Assembly: GCF_000702625.1 (NCBI RefSeq)
Contig: NZ_JNIS01000001.1
Span: 434,001-498,000, forward strand
Direction of reading: 5' to 3'
Source of the DNA: Exiguobacterium oxidotolerans JCM 12280
GTDB taxonomy: Bacteria > Bacillota > Bacilli > Exiguobacteriales > Exiguobacteriaceae
DNA: 64,000 bases
The notes under the pieces were generated by a model. It searched no databases and was not told the DNA's origin. It saw nothing but the letters and a program-made list of their open reading frames with translations. Shown here one piece after another: positions 48,949 to 60,390 of the stretch. The translations under genes were made by a program, and so were the position numbers. Position 1 is the stretch's first letter. Each line of letters starts with the position of its first letter.

Positions 48949-51087
48949 TTAATCGTTTGGTTCAGCGAGTTCAACCGTCAACTTTCCATTTTCTTTCACT
49001 AGTGTACCAGTTCGGGCTGATTGTTTGGTTACAAAACCTTTACCAATCACATCTAACTTCAAATCATACAAACTGACGAGCTTCTTGACATCTCGTTGCG
49101 ACCAGCCAGACAAATCAGGCATCTTGAACGTATCATCCGTTTTGAGAAGGACACGTTCGCCACTGACGAATTCCTGACCACGCGACGGGATTTGCGAGAC
49201 GACTTGTGCCCCGTCACCCAAAATAATCGGAACGGCACCTTGTTCTTTCGCTAAAGTCTTCGCCTCGGCAACGGTCTTTGTGATATAGCTCGTTGTGATT
49301 TTTGCTTTGACATCAACTGACTCTTTTTGTGTTTCGGGTTGGATACTCCGATACTGGAGTGCAGTATTCATGACGCTTTTGAAGACTGGACTCATGATAC
49401 TTGGACCCGAGACCGATGACTCATTTTTTGACGGACGATCGACGGCAATGTACATGATGAGTTCAGGATCATCTTTTGGGGCCATTCCGATAAAGGAGTG
49501 GATGAACTTTCCTTGGATGTACTTCCCGTTCTCTGAAATTTGCGCTGTCCCCGTTTTACCGATGACGCGGTAATCATCCAACTTATACATTTGTCCCGTT
49601 CCAAGCTTACTATTGACGACGCCATCGAGTGCTTCCCGCGTCGCCTTCGCCGCTTCAGCCGAAATCGGTTTGCCGACCACTTCCGTTTTTGCTTTGTAAG
49701 GAGCCTGATCGACGTGATCTGCCTTTTGGATGATGTGTGGTTTGACCATTTCACCATTTCCAGCGATTGCCGTCGCTCCCTGCAACAATTGCATCGGGGT
49801 CACGGCGGTCGATTGTCCCCACGACGTGATGACCGTATTTAACGGTTTTGATAAATCGGACTGACTGTTTACTTCTCCCGAAATGTCTATACCCGTCATT
49901 TGATCAAAATGAAACTTCTTAAAGTATTCTTTATACCGCTCGATGCCTAGTTTTTCAGCTGTCAAAATCGAGAACATGACGTTCGACGAGTGATAGACTC
50001 CTTCAATCATTGGAATCGTCCCCCAACCAACATCATTGTAATCCTTGATGACTGTGCCTTTATAGTTGTAGTTACCTGACTTATACGGTTCGTTCGGCCG
50101 AAAGACACCGGCATCAATCGCAGCCGCCAGGGTAAAGATCTTCATCGTCGAACCCGGTTCGAACCGAGATGAGACAGCAAAGTTCGTGAAATCTGTCATA
50201 TCCCGCAAGTTTGGATTGAATGATGGCCGATCCGTCATCGCGAGTATTTCACCCGTTTTTGCATCCATGACGACACCTGTCGCATTTTTAGGTTTGTATT
50301 CGTCATACATTTTCTGCATTTGTTTTTCGAGCGCTTGTTGAATTCGGTGATCAATCGTCAAGTACAAATTCGAACCATCTTTCGGCTCATTCGAAATACG
50401 AGATCCACCTTGAATCAATTCACCGCCACTTCGATCTTTTTCAAAGATACGGGACCCGATTGACTCCCGTAACGCATCATCATATTGTTTTTCGATCCCC
50501 ATCTGCCCTTTTAAGACGACGCGTCCGTTATCTTCTGTCATCTTTTGAACGAATCCGAGCGTATCGGATAGAAAAACGCCGTTTGGATAATATCGTTTTG
50601 GCTCTTCAATCAGTCGGATTCCAGGAAGATCGAGCTTATCAATTTTTTCTTTTTGATCAAGCGTCAAATCACTCCCTTTTTTCCCGAACTCGATTTGCGA
50701 GCGGTCTTTATTTTCAATCAAATACGTCTCAAGCTCTTTAACCGTCATACCAAGAATCGGCGCGAGCCCTGTCGCCGTCTTCTTATAGTCAACGACTGTC
50801 GCATCCGGATCTTGAACGCCACCTAACCGGTAGACTGCGACAAGGTGGTACGAGGGTACATTGATCGCAATCGGTGAACCGAGACGGTCAAAAATTTCTC
50901 CTCGTTCTGCCGAGAGCGTCGCTTCCGCTTCCCAGCGTTTCTTTTCCGCGTAGGCAATCATATCTTCTCCGTGAAACTTTTTCGTTGTCGACAAATAAAG
51001 AAACCGGCCAATAAACACAAAAAAGAGAGCAGCAAATATCATCATGATGATGGCTACTCTCACGCGGGATTTTTTAAGTGGATTCAT
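48949..51087 (-). CDS. pbpB: Class B penicillin-binding protein (PBP2B/FtsI type) with PASTA repeats
   Basis: Septal transpeptidase of 712 residues. An N-terminal anchor (VAIIMMIFAALFFVFIGRFL) is followed by the dimerisation domain (RGEIFDRLGSPIA) and the transpeptidase domain with all catalytic motifs: EPGSTMKIF (SxxK), YHSSNVMF (SxN) and IGKTGTAQ (KTG). Two PASTA units close the C-terminus (about 590-645 and 650-710). Only one such gene is present; Bacillus has both pbpB and the sporulation-specific spoVD here. Overlaps the ftsL stop by four bases. Confidence 0.95.
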   Translation of the reverse strand: MNPLKKSRVRVAIIMMIFAALFFVFIGRFLYLSTTKKFHGEDMIAYAEKKRWEAEATLSAERGEIFDRLGSPIAINVPSYHLVAVYRLGGVQDPDATVVDYKKTATGLAPILGMTVKELETYLIENKDRSQIEFGKKGSDLTLDQKEKIDKLDLPGIRLIEEPKRYYPNGVFLSDTLGFVQKMTEDNGRVVLKGQMGIEKQYDDALRESIGSRIFEKDRSGGELIQGGSRISNEPKDGSNLYLTIDHRIQQALEKQMQKMYDEYKPKNATGVVMDAKTGEILAMTDRPSFNPNLRDMTDFTNFAVSSRFEPGSTMKIFTLAAAIDAGVFRPNEPYKSGNYNYKGTVIKDYNDVGWGTIPMIEGVYHSSNVMFSILTAEKLGIERYKEYFKKFHFDQMTGIDISGEVNSQSDLSKPLNTVITSWGQSTAVTPMQLLQGATAIAGNGEMVKPHIIQKADHVDQAPYKAKTEVVGKPISAEAAKATREALDGVVNSKLGTGQMYKLDDYRVIGKTGTAQISENGKYIQGKFIHSFIGMAPKDDPELIMYIAVDRPSKNESSVSGPSIMSPVFKSVMNTALQYRSIQPETQKESVDVKAKITTSYITKTVAEAKTLAKEQGAVPIILGDGAQVVSQIPSRGQEFVSGERVLLKTDDTFKMPDLSGWSQRDVKKLVSLYDLKLDVIGKGFVTKQSARTGTLVKENGKLTVELAEPND

Positions 51088-51470
51088 TTAGGAATCACCT
51101 TGATGTTCCCTTTTCGCATATCAAGACCTTGTTCTTTCGCAATCTTGTAGATCCGTTCTGGAGAGCTTAAATTCGTAACTTCAAGTTGAAGACGTTCATT
51201 TTCCTTCTTCATCTCTTGCGTCACTTGATTTTCCTTCGCAAGATCTCGACTGACGTTGTACGCATCATTGTGTGCCCCAATCGTCGCGCTACCGAACAAG
51301 ACGAGACCACCTATCATTGCACTGTATAAGAATTTTTCAAAAGGATACAGGCGATACTTCGGACGGACGGCGACGCGAAGATTAATGTCTTCCGTTTTCG
51401 TCGGTTCTTGAACTGGGCGCTGACGAACAGGCTCTAGCGATTGGACTGGTTTACGAAGTGGTTCTGCCAT
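51084..51470 (-). CDS. ftsL: Division protein FtsL
   Basis: Small bitopic divisome protein (128 residues): a Pro/Arg-rich cytoplasmic part, one membrane helix (about 50-65, FLYSAMIGGLVLFGSATI), and an external coiled coil (LAKENQVTQEMKKENERLQLEVTNL) ending in SPERIYKIAKEQGLDM, typical of FtsL. GAGAGGAG precedes the ATG. Position between rsmH and pbpB is the standard one. Confidence 0.93.
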   Translation of the reverse strand: MAEPLRKPVQSLEPVRQRPVQEPTKTEDINLRVAVRPKYRLYPFEKFLYSAMIGGLVLFGSATIGAHNDAYNVSRDLAKENQVTQEMKKENERLQLEVTNLSSPERIYKIAKEQGLDMRKGNIKVIPK

Positions 51471-51483
51471 CTGAATGCTCCTC

Positions 51484-52422
51484 TCAACTTTCCTTCATTT
51501 TTTCAACAATCCGTAACTTAGCAGAACGTGAACGACGGTTATCATCAAGCTCATCATTCCCTGCTGTAATCGGCTTACGTGTGACGAGGCGAAGTTCTGG
51601 TTCAAACTCTTTTGGAATCATCGGCAATCCTTGCGGAAGCTCAGGTAACGATGATTTTTCTTTAAATGCTAATTTACACATGCGGTCTTCAAGTGAATGG
51701 AACGTGATGACACAAAGACGACCACCGACGGCCAGCAAATCAATCGCCTGATACACCGCTCGATCGAAGACATTCAATTCATCATTGACAGCAATCCGAA
51801 TCGCTTGGAACGTCCGCTTTGCCGGATGCCCACCCTTACGACGGGCAGGCGCTGGAATCGCGTCCTTGATGAGTTCGACCAGTTCGAACGTCGTCGTGAT
51901 TGGACCTTCTTCACGTGCCTTTTCAATTTTTCGTGCAATCTGCTTCGAAAATTTTTCTTCTCCGTATGTAAAGAAAATCCGAACGAGATCATTGTATGGC
52001 CAGTCGTTGACGACTTCATATGCCGATAACGATGACGTTTGATCCATTCGCATATCGAGGCGGGCATCAAAATTGTAGCTAAATCCGCGTTCCCCTTCAT
52101 CGAGTTGCGGTGAAGAGACACCGAGATCAAACAAAATACCATCTACTTTAGTTACACCTAACTCATTTAGCTTTTCTTGCAAGTGAACGAAATTACTTTT
52201 AATCAGCGTAAAGCGACCGGCATACGCTGCAAGACGTTCTTCCGCATGGGCAAGCGCGACGTCATCTTGGTCAAATGCATAGAGATGACCTGTCGTCAAT
52301 TGCTTCACGATTTCTTCACTGTGTCCTGCTCCACCTAATGTACAATCTACATACACACCATCAGGTTTAATATCTAACCCTTTAATGGACTCCCATTTTA
52401 ATACCGTTTCATGTTCAAACAT
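51484..52422 (-). CDS. rsmH: 16S rRNA m4C1402 methyltransferase
   Basis: SAM-dependent enzyme that N4-methylates C1402 in the ribosomal P site. Family signatures are [20 protein letters not shown] (SAM site), [41 protein letters not shown], and [20 protein letters not shown] lies before the ATG at 52422; length 312. mraZ normally precedes it and is absent here; the 161-bp gap to bshC holds the bshC terminator and presumably the promoter of this cluster. Confidence 0.96.
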   Translation of the reverse strand: MFEHETVLKWESIKGLDIKPDGVYVDCTLGGAGHSEEIVKQLTTGHLYAFDQDDVALAHAEERLAAYAGRFTLIKSNFVHLQEKLNELGVTKVDGILFDLGVSSPQLDEGERGFSYNFDARLDMRMDQTSSLSAYEVVNDWPYNDLVRIFFTYGEEKFSKQIARKIEKAREEGPITTTFELVELIKDAIPAPARRKGGHPAKRTFQAIRIAVNDELNVFDRAVYQAIDLLAVGGRLCVITFHSLEDRMCKLAFKEKSSLPELPQGLPMIPKEFEPELRLVTRKPITAGNDELDDNRRSRSAKLRIVEKMKES

Positions 52423-52556
52423 GCCCTGCCTCACCTTTCAGTGTCCAAGATGGACGTTACTCTTTTTCAATGTATCACATTCTTTATTTAAAACGTTACG
52501 AAAATGAGACAGTTTTCTTGATTTATTTCACTTTTAGGTATCTTTCGCTAAAAAAA

Positions 52557-52584
52557 CAAAAAAACCTGCTCATTTCAGCAGGTT
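52557..52584 (-). terminator. Terminator after bshC
   Basis: Minus strand 8-bp stem AACCTGCT / AGCAGGTT followed by a U run. The stem starts within the bshC stop codon. Confidence 0.85.
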
Positions 52585-54143
52585 TAAAGCAAAATTTCCA
52601 ATTGTTCAGCATCTGTCTGCTCGTATTGCACGCGCAGATTTTGAATTAAATCTAAACCGTAACAATTGAGCCATGGCAAGACGGAATGCATGCGCTCTTG
52701 AGGTGCTCCATTTGGAAGAAGCTGATACTGGAGTGAGCGTTTTGTTCGCATGAGATGATCGTAATTTCGTCGCTCTTGCGTGACGACCGTATCGATTGCG
52801 AGTTGAATTTGTTTGTTCAGCTTTTTCGTCGCTGATAAATTTTTAGAAGTTGCCCGCTCGACCTGTTCAATTTCTTGAATGAGTGCCGTACCTAAAATAT
52901 GCGACGGATGCAGCTGACTATTTATCTTCGTCGCGTCGAACGGTTCAATCGCTACACCATGCGATAATACTTGTTGTAGCGACAAGTCATACCGCCGAAG
53001 CAGCTTTTCGTCCCGCGCTCGTAACATGACGGCGCCCATTCTTGGAATGAGCAGCGGCATCGTCCAATCAAAGTGATGGAACAATGGTCGAAGACGTGTC
53101 CAGTAGGCGATCTCACCAGGTCCTCCGATATAGGCGAGGGTCGGGAACAGATAATCCTGCATCAACGGTCGTGTGACGACACTATTCGAAAAACGCTCAG
53201 GACTTGCATACAACAACGCCAGTAACTCAAGTTCCGTGTAGGTCTTCCCCTGCTTCGTTACAAAGTCTTCTCCCGGGTACAATAAATCCCGTCCGATGTC
53301 CTCGACGAACAGATGAGCTGCTTCTTCATTCAAGAAGGTATCCGGTAAGTTTGTCGTTTGCTGAATCCCGGTCGACAACGCTTGACGAATTTCTCTGTTG
53401 TCTTGAATCAACTGCTCAAAGAACGGAATTTCGAGTTCGCGTACCGCTTTTGCATCGGCATCAAAAAAGATGACATCATGGTTCACTAATTCTCCGAGTA
53501 GCGCTGAGAAAAAACCGCCATATGTCGTTTCTTGATCAATTAACCGCTCCACCAGCAAAACCAGTTCCTTTGTATGTTGTGTTTCTTGGTCGACACTTAA
53601 GGCTTGGCGTAAGACTTGTTTGACCGCTTTTTGATCGAGCGTCATCCGACTAACGGAACGCTGAATCGTATCTTGCGGTGAAACCGTCAATTTTCGCGGT
53701 TGATATTCTGCCGTCGGTGCATAGACATGATTGATTTCATCGAAATCATGATCTTCGGTCGCGAGCCAAAAGATCGGAACAACCGGTAACCCCAATTGAT
53801 TTTCCGCTTGCTTCGCGACCTTTAGACAGGTTAACAGTTTGTAAATTGCATATAAAGGCCCCCCGAAGATACCTGTTTGTTGCCCAGTAACAACGACTTG
53901 TGCCTCACCCGTCCGCAACCGTTCGAGACGCTGCCGAACCGTCCCAGTCATCCGCGGATTTTGACGAATCAACTCATCGACGAGTGGACTGAGATGAGGA
54001 TACTGACGTTCTCGAAGATGTTGGCTCCGCTCGCGCATCCCATCTTCTCCGATGTGGTCTACATATTTAGAAAAGTCTTCCCCCGTCGCTCTATGCATCA
54101 ACGAGTTATCTTCATATAAGGCGTGAAATGATTGTACCTTCAA
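52584..54143 (-). CDS. bshC: Putative cysteine ligase BshC (bacillithiol synthesis)
   Basis: Adds cysteine to GlcN-malate in the last step of bacillithiol synthesis; the family is confined to bacillithiol producers, mostly Bacillota. The 519-residue protein has a Rossmann-like core (QVVVTGQQTGIFGGPLYAIYK, PVVPIFWLATEDHDFDEINH), the later AYIGGPGEIAYWTRL and FPLFHH-type region, and a coiled-coil segment near 430-480. bshC next to the rsmH-ftsL cluster is conserved in Bacilli. It indicates bacillithiol as the low-molecular-weight thiol. Confidence 0.95.
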   Translation of the reverse strand: MKVQSFHALYEDNSLMHRATGEDFSKYVDHIGEDGMRERSQHLRERQYPHLSPLVDELIRQNPRMTGTVRQRLERLRTGEAQVVVTGQQTGIFGGPLYAIYKLLTCLKVAKQAENQLGLPVVPIFWLATEDHDFDEINHVYAPTAEYQPRKLTVSPQDTIQRSVSRMTLDQKAVKQVLRQALSVDQETQHTKELVLLVERLIDQETTYGGFFSALLGELVNHDVIFFDADAKAVRELEIPFFEQLIQDNREIRQALSTGIQQTTNLPDTFLNEEAAHLFVEDIGRDLLYPGEDFVTKQGKTYTELELLALLYASPERFSNSVVTRPLMQDYLFPTLAYIGGPGEIAYWTRLRPLFHHFDWTMPLLIPRMGAVMLRARDEKLLRRYDLSLQQVLSHGVAIEPFDATKINSQLHPSHILGTALIQEIEQVERATSKNLSATKKLNKQIQLAIDTVVTQERRNYDHLMRTKRSLQYQLLPNGAPQERMHSVLPWLNCYGLDLIQNLRVQYEQTDAEQLEILL

Positions 54144-54168
54144 ACAAAATCCCTTCTTTCTAACTTGA

Positions 54169-54525
54169 TCAACTAATCATTAGTTGACGAATTCCAATTC
54201 CAAACAGTACGAGATGTACAGGAAGGGCAATCAAGACAATGATTCGCCAACTATGTCGAATCATTTGGACATAATCGATGTCGACTTGTCGAATCCGTTG
54301 CCATAACGCATTTAATGCAAACACGGATAATACCGCAATCAACAACCAACCCACGTAGTTATGCCCTGTCAATGCGATTAACGAAACATGAATCGCATAC
54401 AATACGATGAACGTCCCGAGATCAAGCGCAACCCGCACGGCCTTGGCATGCGTCCGAAACAATAACAGGAATAATAAGTAAAGGACAATTAAACTGAACA
54501 GCGGAAAGATGATAAAAACCGTCAC
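54169..54525 (-). CDS. Small integral membrane protein, DUF3397-like
   Basis: A 118-residue protein with four hydrophobic segments (starting FIIFPLFSLIVLYLLFLLLF, then a second containing IVLYAIHVSLIALTG, WLLIAVLSVFALNALW, and IIVLIALPVHLVLFGIGI). Charged RIRQVDIDYVQMIRHSWR lies between the third and fourth. It resembles the DUF3397 proteins found beside bshC in Bacillales; the function is unknown. Its start overlaps the ketopantoate reductase-like gene by four bases. Confidence 0.7.
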   Translation of the reverse strand: MTVFIIFPLFSLIVLYLLFLLLFRTHAKAVRVALDLGTFIVLYAIHVSLIALTGHNYVGWLLIAVLSVFALNALWQRIRQVDIDYVQMIRHSWRIIVLIALPVHLVLFGIGIRQLMIS

Positions 54526-55343
54526 AGCGAATCCCCCTCTTGTTCTCGATGCTTAATCTGCTGAAAGTAATAAGTTAGTAACGGTGTCGGTTGCGTCGCC
54601 TGCTTTAGCACATACCCAACGATTGGATCGATTTCTGTCATTCGTCCTTGCTCAACATCCCGTAACATCGACGAGCGATTGAGACGCGTACGCTGTAAAA
54701 TCTGTTCGATTTCATCATACGTAATCGGATGGTTCGGGAAGACACTCTGCACTTCGGCAAAGACGGCACGCGCTTTCGACGCATAAGGCTCTTCAAGTAA
54801 CCGTCCATTTTCAACCCGATAATAGGCTGTCAATGGATTGATGACAGCATTCATGAATAATTTCGTCACCATGACTGCTTCAATATTCGTTACGTGCTCA
54901 AACTGCAACGCATCTCGCTTCAGCATCGACAGCAGGTGATTGCCGTATCGAATGCGCCCTTTTCCCGTATGACGGATTTCGTAAGGTCCCGTCTTCATCG
55001 CGCCATGCTCAACGACCCCAAAAATTGCTTGCGCCAGAGCATGTGCTGCATCAAGATGCCCCATTCCATTTTGTAAAAAAACGACTGGGTTTTTCTCGTG
55101 TTCTAGATAAGGAATCACACTTTTTATATCATACGACTTTGTCGTAACGAACACCAAGTCTTGTGACTCGAAATGCGCAATCGGTCGAACCTTTACGGTC
55201 GGACTCGATTGACCATCTCGTAGGATTCGCTTTGTCCCGTCATCTAATTGTCTTGTATATAACGTAATTTGATGGTGCTCTGCTAAGTAGGAAGCAAGTA
55301 ATAACCCAACGGCACCGGCTCCGATGATTCCTATTCTGCTCAT
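54522..55343 (-). CDS. 2-dehydropantoate 2-reductase family protein
   Basis: NADPH-dependent reductase of the ketopantoate reductase fold, 273 residues. The N-terminal IGIIGAGAVGLLLASYLAEHH is the dinucleotide loop, followed by VFVTTKSYDIKSV, VVFLQNGMGHLD, and the C-terminal VTKLFMNAVINPLTAYY with catalytic Lys and Asn. Bacillus has ylbQ/panE at the same position near bshC. Pantothenate synthesis would link it to coaBC and coaD in this window, but the substrate is not proven by sequence. Confidence 0.88.
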   Translation of the reverse strand: MSRIGIIGAGAVGLLLASYLAEHHQITLYTRQLDDGTKRILRDGQSSPTVKVRPIAHFESQDLVFVTTKSYDIKSVIPYLEHEKNPVVFLQNGMGHLDAAHALAQAIFGVVEHGAMKTGPYEIRHTGKGRIRYGNHLLSMLKRDALQFEHVTNIEAVMVTKLFMNAVINPLTAYYRVENGRLLEEPYASKARAVFAEVQSVFPNHPITYDEIEQILQRTRLNRSSMLRDVEQGRMTEIDPIVGYVLKQATQPTPLLTYYFQQIKHREQEGDSL

Positions 55344-55367
55344 CGTTGAATCACTCCTTTATATATC

Positions 55368-55416
55368 AAAAAAACGACCTGTAAAACCGATTTTCTCGAT
55401 TTTACAGGTCGTTTTT
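55368..55416. terminator. Strong bidirectional-looking terminator after rpmF
   Basis: A 13-bp perfect stem ACGACCTGTAAAA / TTTTACAGGTCGT has A-rich and T-rich flanks on both sides. It follows rpmF on the minus strand. Confidence 0.85.
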
Positions 55417-55432
55417 ATACCGATCATTCAGC

Positions 55433-55606
55433 TTACTTGCTGACGATTTCTTTACCTTTGTACGAGCCACATGCTTTACAAACACGGTGTGAAAGTTTCA
55501 TTTCACCACAGTTTGGGCACTCGACCATACCTGGTACACGGAGTTTGAAATGAGTACGGCGAAGACGTTTGCGTGTTTTCGACGTTCTGCGGAATGGTAC
55601 TGCCAT
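55433..55606 (-). CDS. rpmF: 50S ribosomal protein L32
   Basis: The 57-residue product, translated directly from the minus strand, begins [20 protein letters not shown]. It contains the zinc-ribbon pairs CPNCG and CKACG expected of the zinc-binding L32 form. GGAGGT precedes the ATG. It follows the yceD/DUF177 gene by 45 bp, a pairing conserved across bacteria, and is transcribed from the strong promoter before that gene. Confidence 0.96.
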
Positions 55607-55651
55607 CGTTGTCCACCTCCTTGAAAAAATACACTCGTCTTTATCAAAAAA

Positions 55652-56176
55652 TTAGGAATCCTGATCTTTTTTAAAGAACTGAGCGAGACCCGCAAGTCGC
55701 GGATCAATTTTTGGTTCAACATCTTCTGGCTCTTCTTCTGTTAGAATCGTCCAGCCTTTCCCTTGAACCAATTGATTCTCTTCATCATCCCCATGCACTT
55801 GCACTGGCACATGAAGTAAAATCAACTCTTGCACGAGTGGTCGAAGATCGACCGTATTCCCAATCGGTACGTTGATGTCATCCGAATCATCCAGAGTCGC
55901 ATCAACTTCGAGTAAGAATGGCTCGATGGATTCAATCTCGAACGGGTACACGACGTCATTTAGCGTCCGGGCATCCGGAAGCGTCATTTCGCCAGTAATC
56001 CGAAGATTGAATATTAATTGATTCGATGTAAACGATGCATTTGCACGAACGTGCACAGGTTGCACCGCCCGGATATCCGGATGGAGGGCGATTAGCTCTT
56101 GGAGCTCGATCGTCTCGTTAACCTGAAGTTGACCCAGATTGCGCAATTTACTCAATTGCATCAGGGACCATTTCAT
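55652..56176 (-). CDS. YceD/DUF177 family protein (YlbN type)
   Basis: A 174-residue acidic protein with the family core VRANASFTSNQLIFNLRITGEMTLPDARTLNDV (metal or RNA-associated fold) and PLVQELILLHVPVQV. YceD proteins are tied to 23S rRNA accumulation and large-subunit assembly in other organisms. GAGGTG precedes the ATG at 56176; the longer frame reaches into the promoter. The neighbour rpmF supports a ribosome-related role. Confidence 0.9.
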   Translation of the reverse strand: MKWSLMQLSKLRNLGQLQVNETIELQELIALHPDIRAVQPVHVRANASFTSNQLIFNLRITGEMTLPDARTLNDVVYPFEIESIEPFLLEVDATLDDSDDINVPIGNTVDLRPLVQELILLHVPVQVHGDDEENQLVQGKGWTILTEEEPEDVEPKIDPRLAGLAQFFKKDQDS

Positions 56177-56204
56177 CCGAATCACCTCAATTGCAACAAT
56201 ATGA

Positions 56205-56233
56205 ATTATAGAGAGGACATCTTGTTTTGTCAA
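56205..56233 (-). promoter_or_regulatory. Consensus sigma-A promoter of yceD-rpmF
   Basis: Minus strand TTGACA (56233-56228), exactly 17 bp, TATAAT (56210-56205): a perfect match to the consensus, 29 bases before the yceD start. This suits high expression of a ribosomal protein operon. Confidence 0.9.
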
Positions 56234-56331
56234 TGTTTTTTCTTTACACTGAAATCGCTAGAGAACGAACACTTTCGGACGTCTTCATCCATATTACCGC
56301 ACTTAATTCCGTTTGCAAAGGAGAAAGTTTC

Positions 56332-57455
56332 ATGAAGATGACAGCAATTATTTCAGAGTACAATCCGTTTCATAACGGACACCTCTATCAAGCCAAAATC
56401 GCACGCGAGGAAACCGAAGCCGATTTGATCGTCGCCATCATGAGCGGAACGTTCATGCAACGCGGGGAACCTGCTTTTAGTGACAAGTGGACACGTGCAC
56501 GAGCGGCCGTCGCAAGCGGCGAAATCGACCTTGTCTTAGAACTTCCGTTTTATTTTTCCGTCCAACGCGCCGACCGTTTTGCGCAAGGAGGCGTCACGAT
56601 CGCCGAAATGATTGGCGCTACGTCTTTGTCATTCGGGAGTGAATGTGGGGACATCACCCCTTTCCTCTTAGCAGCATCTGAAAAAAATGAAGAGACCCCT
56701 GCGTACCAGCGACTCGTCAAAGAAGGATTATCAAACGGATTATCTTCGGCGACGGCAGCGAGCCAGGCATTCCGTGCATTGACGACGACGCTCGACTTGA
56801 CGACGCCGAATAACACACTCGGCTATTATTACGCCCGTGCCGCGTCAAGTATCTCCTTACATACGACAAAACGGATCGGAAGTGGCTACCACGACCTGTC
56901 AGTCGGTGATATCATGAGTGCGACAGCCATCCGTGCTCACTATGATGAAACGCATCAATTGACAGGACTTCCACAAGAAAGCGCTAGCGTACTCCAAGGG
57001 GCGACTTTCGCTTCGTTTGATCACTACTATCCCTTTATCCGGAACCGGCTTCTATCGACGCCTCTAGGCGTTCTCACGCAATTTAACGGCATTGATGCGT
57101 CACTGGCACCTCGTCTCGTCGAAGGCGCCCGCTACAGCTCTACTTTTGACGACTTCATGACTTTCGTCAAAACACGCCGCTATACGCGGACAAGTTTACA
57201 GCGCACACTCATTTATTTGCTGACCTCGACGATGACGGAAGAAATCGATTCGGTTGCATTTGACAAAATCGATTACGTGCGACCACTCGCCTTTAATGAC
57301 AAAGGACGACAAGCACTACGGCAAATCAAGAAACAGATTCGAGTCATCAGCACATTCGAGGCGCACCCTTGGCTCATAAAAGAGAGCCAAGTTACGGCAG
57401 CGTATGCCATTCCCTTGGCTCGGTATGACCAACTTGAAGAACATCGTCGGTTTGC

Positions 57456-57483
<28 letters not shown>
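56332..57483 (+). CDS. tmcAL: tRNA(Met) cytidine acetate ligase TmcAL (YlbM)
   Basis: Uses acetate and ATP to make N4-acetylcytidine at the wobble position of elongator tRNA-Met. The nucleotidyltransferase HxGH site is in AIISEYNPFHNGHLYQ; IMSGTFMQRGEPAFSDKWTRA and LGYYYARAA follow as in YlbM. The start at 56332 has AAAGGAG nearby; the longer frame is upstream leader. Length 383 is slightly shorter than Bacillus YlbM. Its 3' end overlaps the convergent ylbL gene by 28 bp. Confidence 0.93.
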
Positions 57484-59511
<2,028 letters not shown>

Positions 59512-59528
59512 GACTTTTCCTTCCCTTC

Positions 59529-59560
59529 AAAAAAGAGCGACGAGGATGTCCTCATCGCTC
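59529..59560 (-). terminator. Terminator after ylbG
   Basis: Minus strand stem AGCGATGAGGA / TCCTCGTCGCT with one G-U pair and a very short loop, followed by a run of six U. It lies seven bases after the ylbG stop. Confidence 0.85.
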
Positions 59561-59566
59561 CAACGT

Positions 59567-59824
59567 TTATACTTCTTCTTGCAGTTTACCTTTTTTGTTT
59601 GCGTATGTTTCGGTAATGAATGGTCGTTCTGAACGAAGAACAGATTCGACGAAAGGCAATGCAGCAATCGTTTCGACTGAACGTTCATACTGTTCCAAAT
59701 CAACATATAAGAACACATATTTTTCTCGTTTCGATGTAAAATAAACATTTCCAAATCGGCGTAATTGACGCGACGCTTTCATCGCGTTGACGTAGACGAT
59801 CAGTCCAATTCGTTCCTTGATCAC
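59567..59824 (-). CDS. ylbG: YlbG family protein (DUF2129)
   Basis: An 85-residue cytosolic protein: RIGLIVYVNAMKASRQLRRFGNVYFTSKREKYVFLYVD is characteristic of the family, which is confined to Bacilli. No biochemical role is established. It follows ylbF by 24 bp and precedes rsmD, as in Bacillus. Confidence 0.9.
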   Translation of the reverse strand: MIKERIGLIVYVNAMKASRQLRRFGNVYFTSKREKYVFLYVDLEQYERSVETIAALPFVESVLRSERPFITETYANKKGKLQEEV

Positions 59825-59848
59825 GCACCGTTCCTCCCTTATTCGGCA

Positions 59849-60289
59849 TTAGCCGCTACAGCTGCAACTACCTCCGGTCGAACATCCACCTGCACATCCT
59901 TGATCGAAAAATGGATTTCCCGTCGGAACCTTGATTTGAGGTGAGACTTCTCCAGCAAGTTTTAAACTAATCTGACCGAGTAGCGTCTCTAATTGTTTTT
60001 CCGCTTTTTTGAACGTCGCGACCTCTTCTTGCAGATCGAGCGCCCGCTTGACTTCATGTACTTTTTTCGTGATTGTCTGGTAATCTGGATGATACCGACC
60101 AAAACGTTGAACAAGCTCATATTCTTCCTTGATGCGATTAAAATCGCGGATGACGTCTTGTGCTTGTGCTGAATTTGCGCGTGCTTGTTTGGCACTTATA
60201 TATGCTTGACCTGTTTCGCTATGCAAAAGAGCGGATGTCAGTTCTTCCGCAGCATTGATGAGGTCTATCGTTTTATCTGAATAAATCAC
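59849..60289 (-). CDS. ylbF: YlbF/RicF, Y-complex regulator of RNase Y
   Basis: The 146-residue, mostly helical protein has the YlbF/YmcA core (ELTSALLHSETGQAYISAKQA, DVIRDFNRIKEEYELVQRFG, HEVKRALDLQEEVATFKKAEKQLETLLG). It ends in a cysteine-rich tail with four cysteines (QGCAGGCSTGGSCSCSG) that suits the Fe-S cluster of the RicA-RicF-RicT complex. I use the GTG at 60289 with GGAG seven bases upstream. The partners ricA and ricT are not in this window. Confidence 0.9.
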   Translation of the reverse strand: MIYSDKTIDLINAAEELTSALLHSETGQAYISAKQARANSAQAQDVIRDFNRIKEEYELVQRFGRYHPDYQTITKKVHEVKRALDLQEEVATFKKAEKQLETLLGQISLKLAGEVSPQIKVPTGNPFFDQGCAGGCSTGGSCSCSG

Positions 60290-60390
60290 AACGAATCTCC
60301 TCCTTGACTTCACCATCATATCATAACATTTATCTCGCTCCTAGCACGCTGAATTGTGTATACTTTGTTCAGAAGGAAGGAATGAATTGT

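Noticed and set aside
52435-52583. Possible short mraZ upstream of rsmH
   Set aside because: The gap is too short and no frame shows the MraZ repeat; it holds only the bshC terminator and leader sequence.
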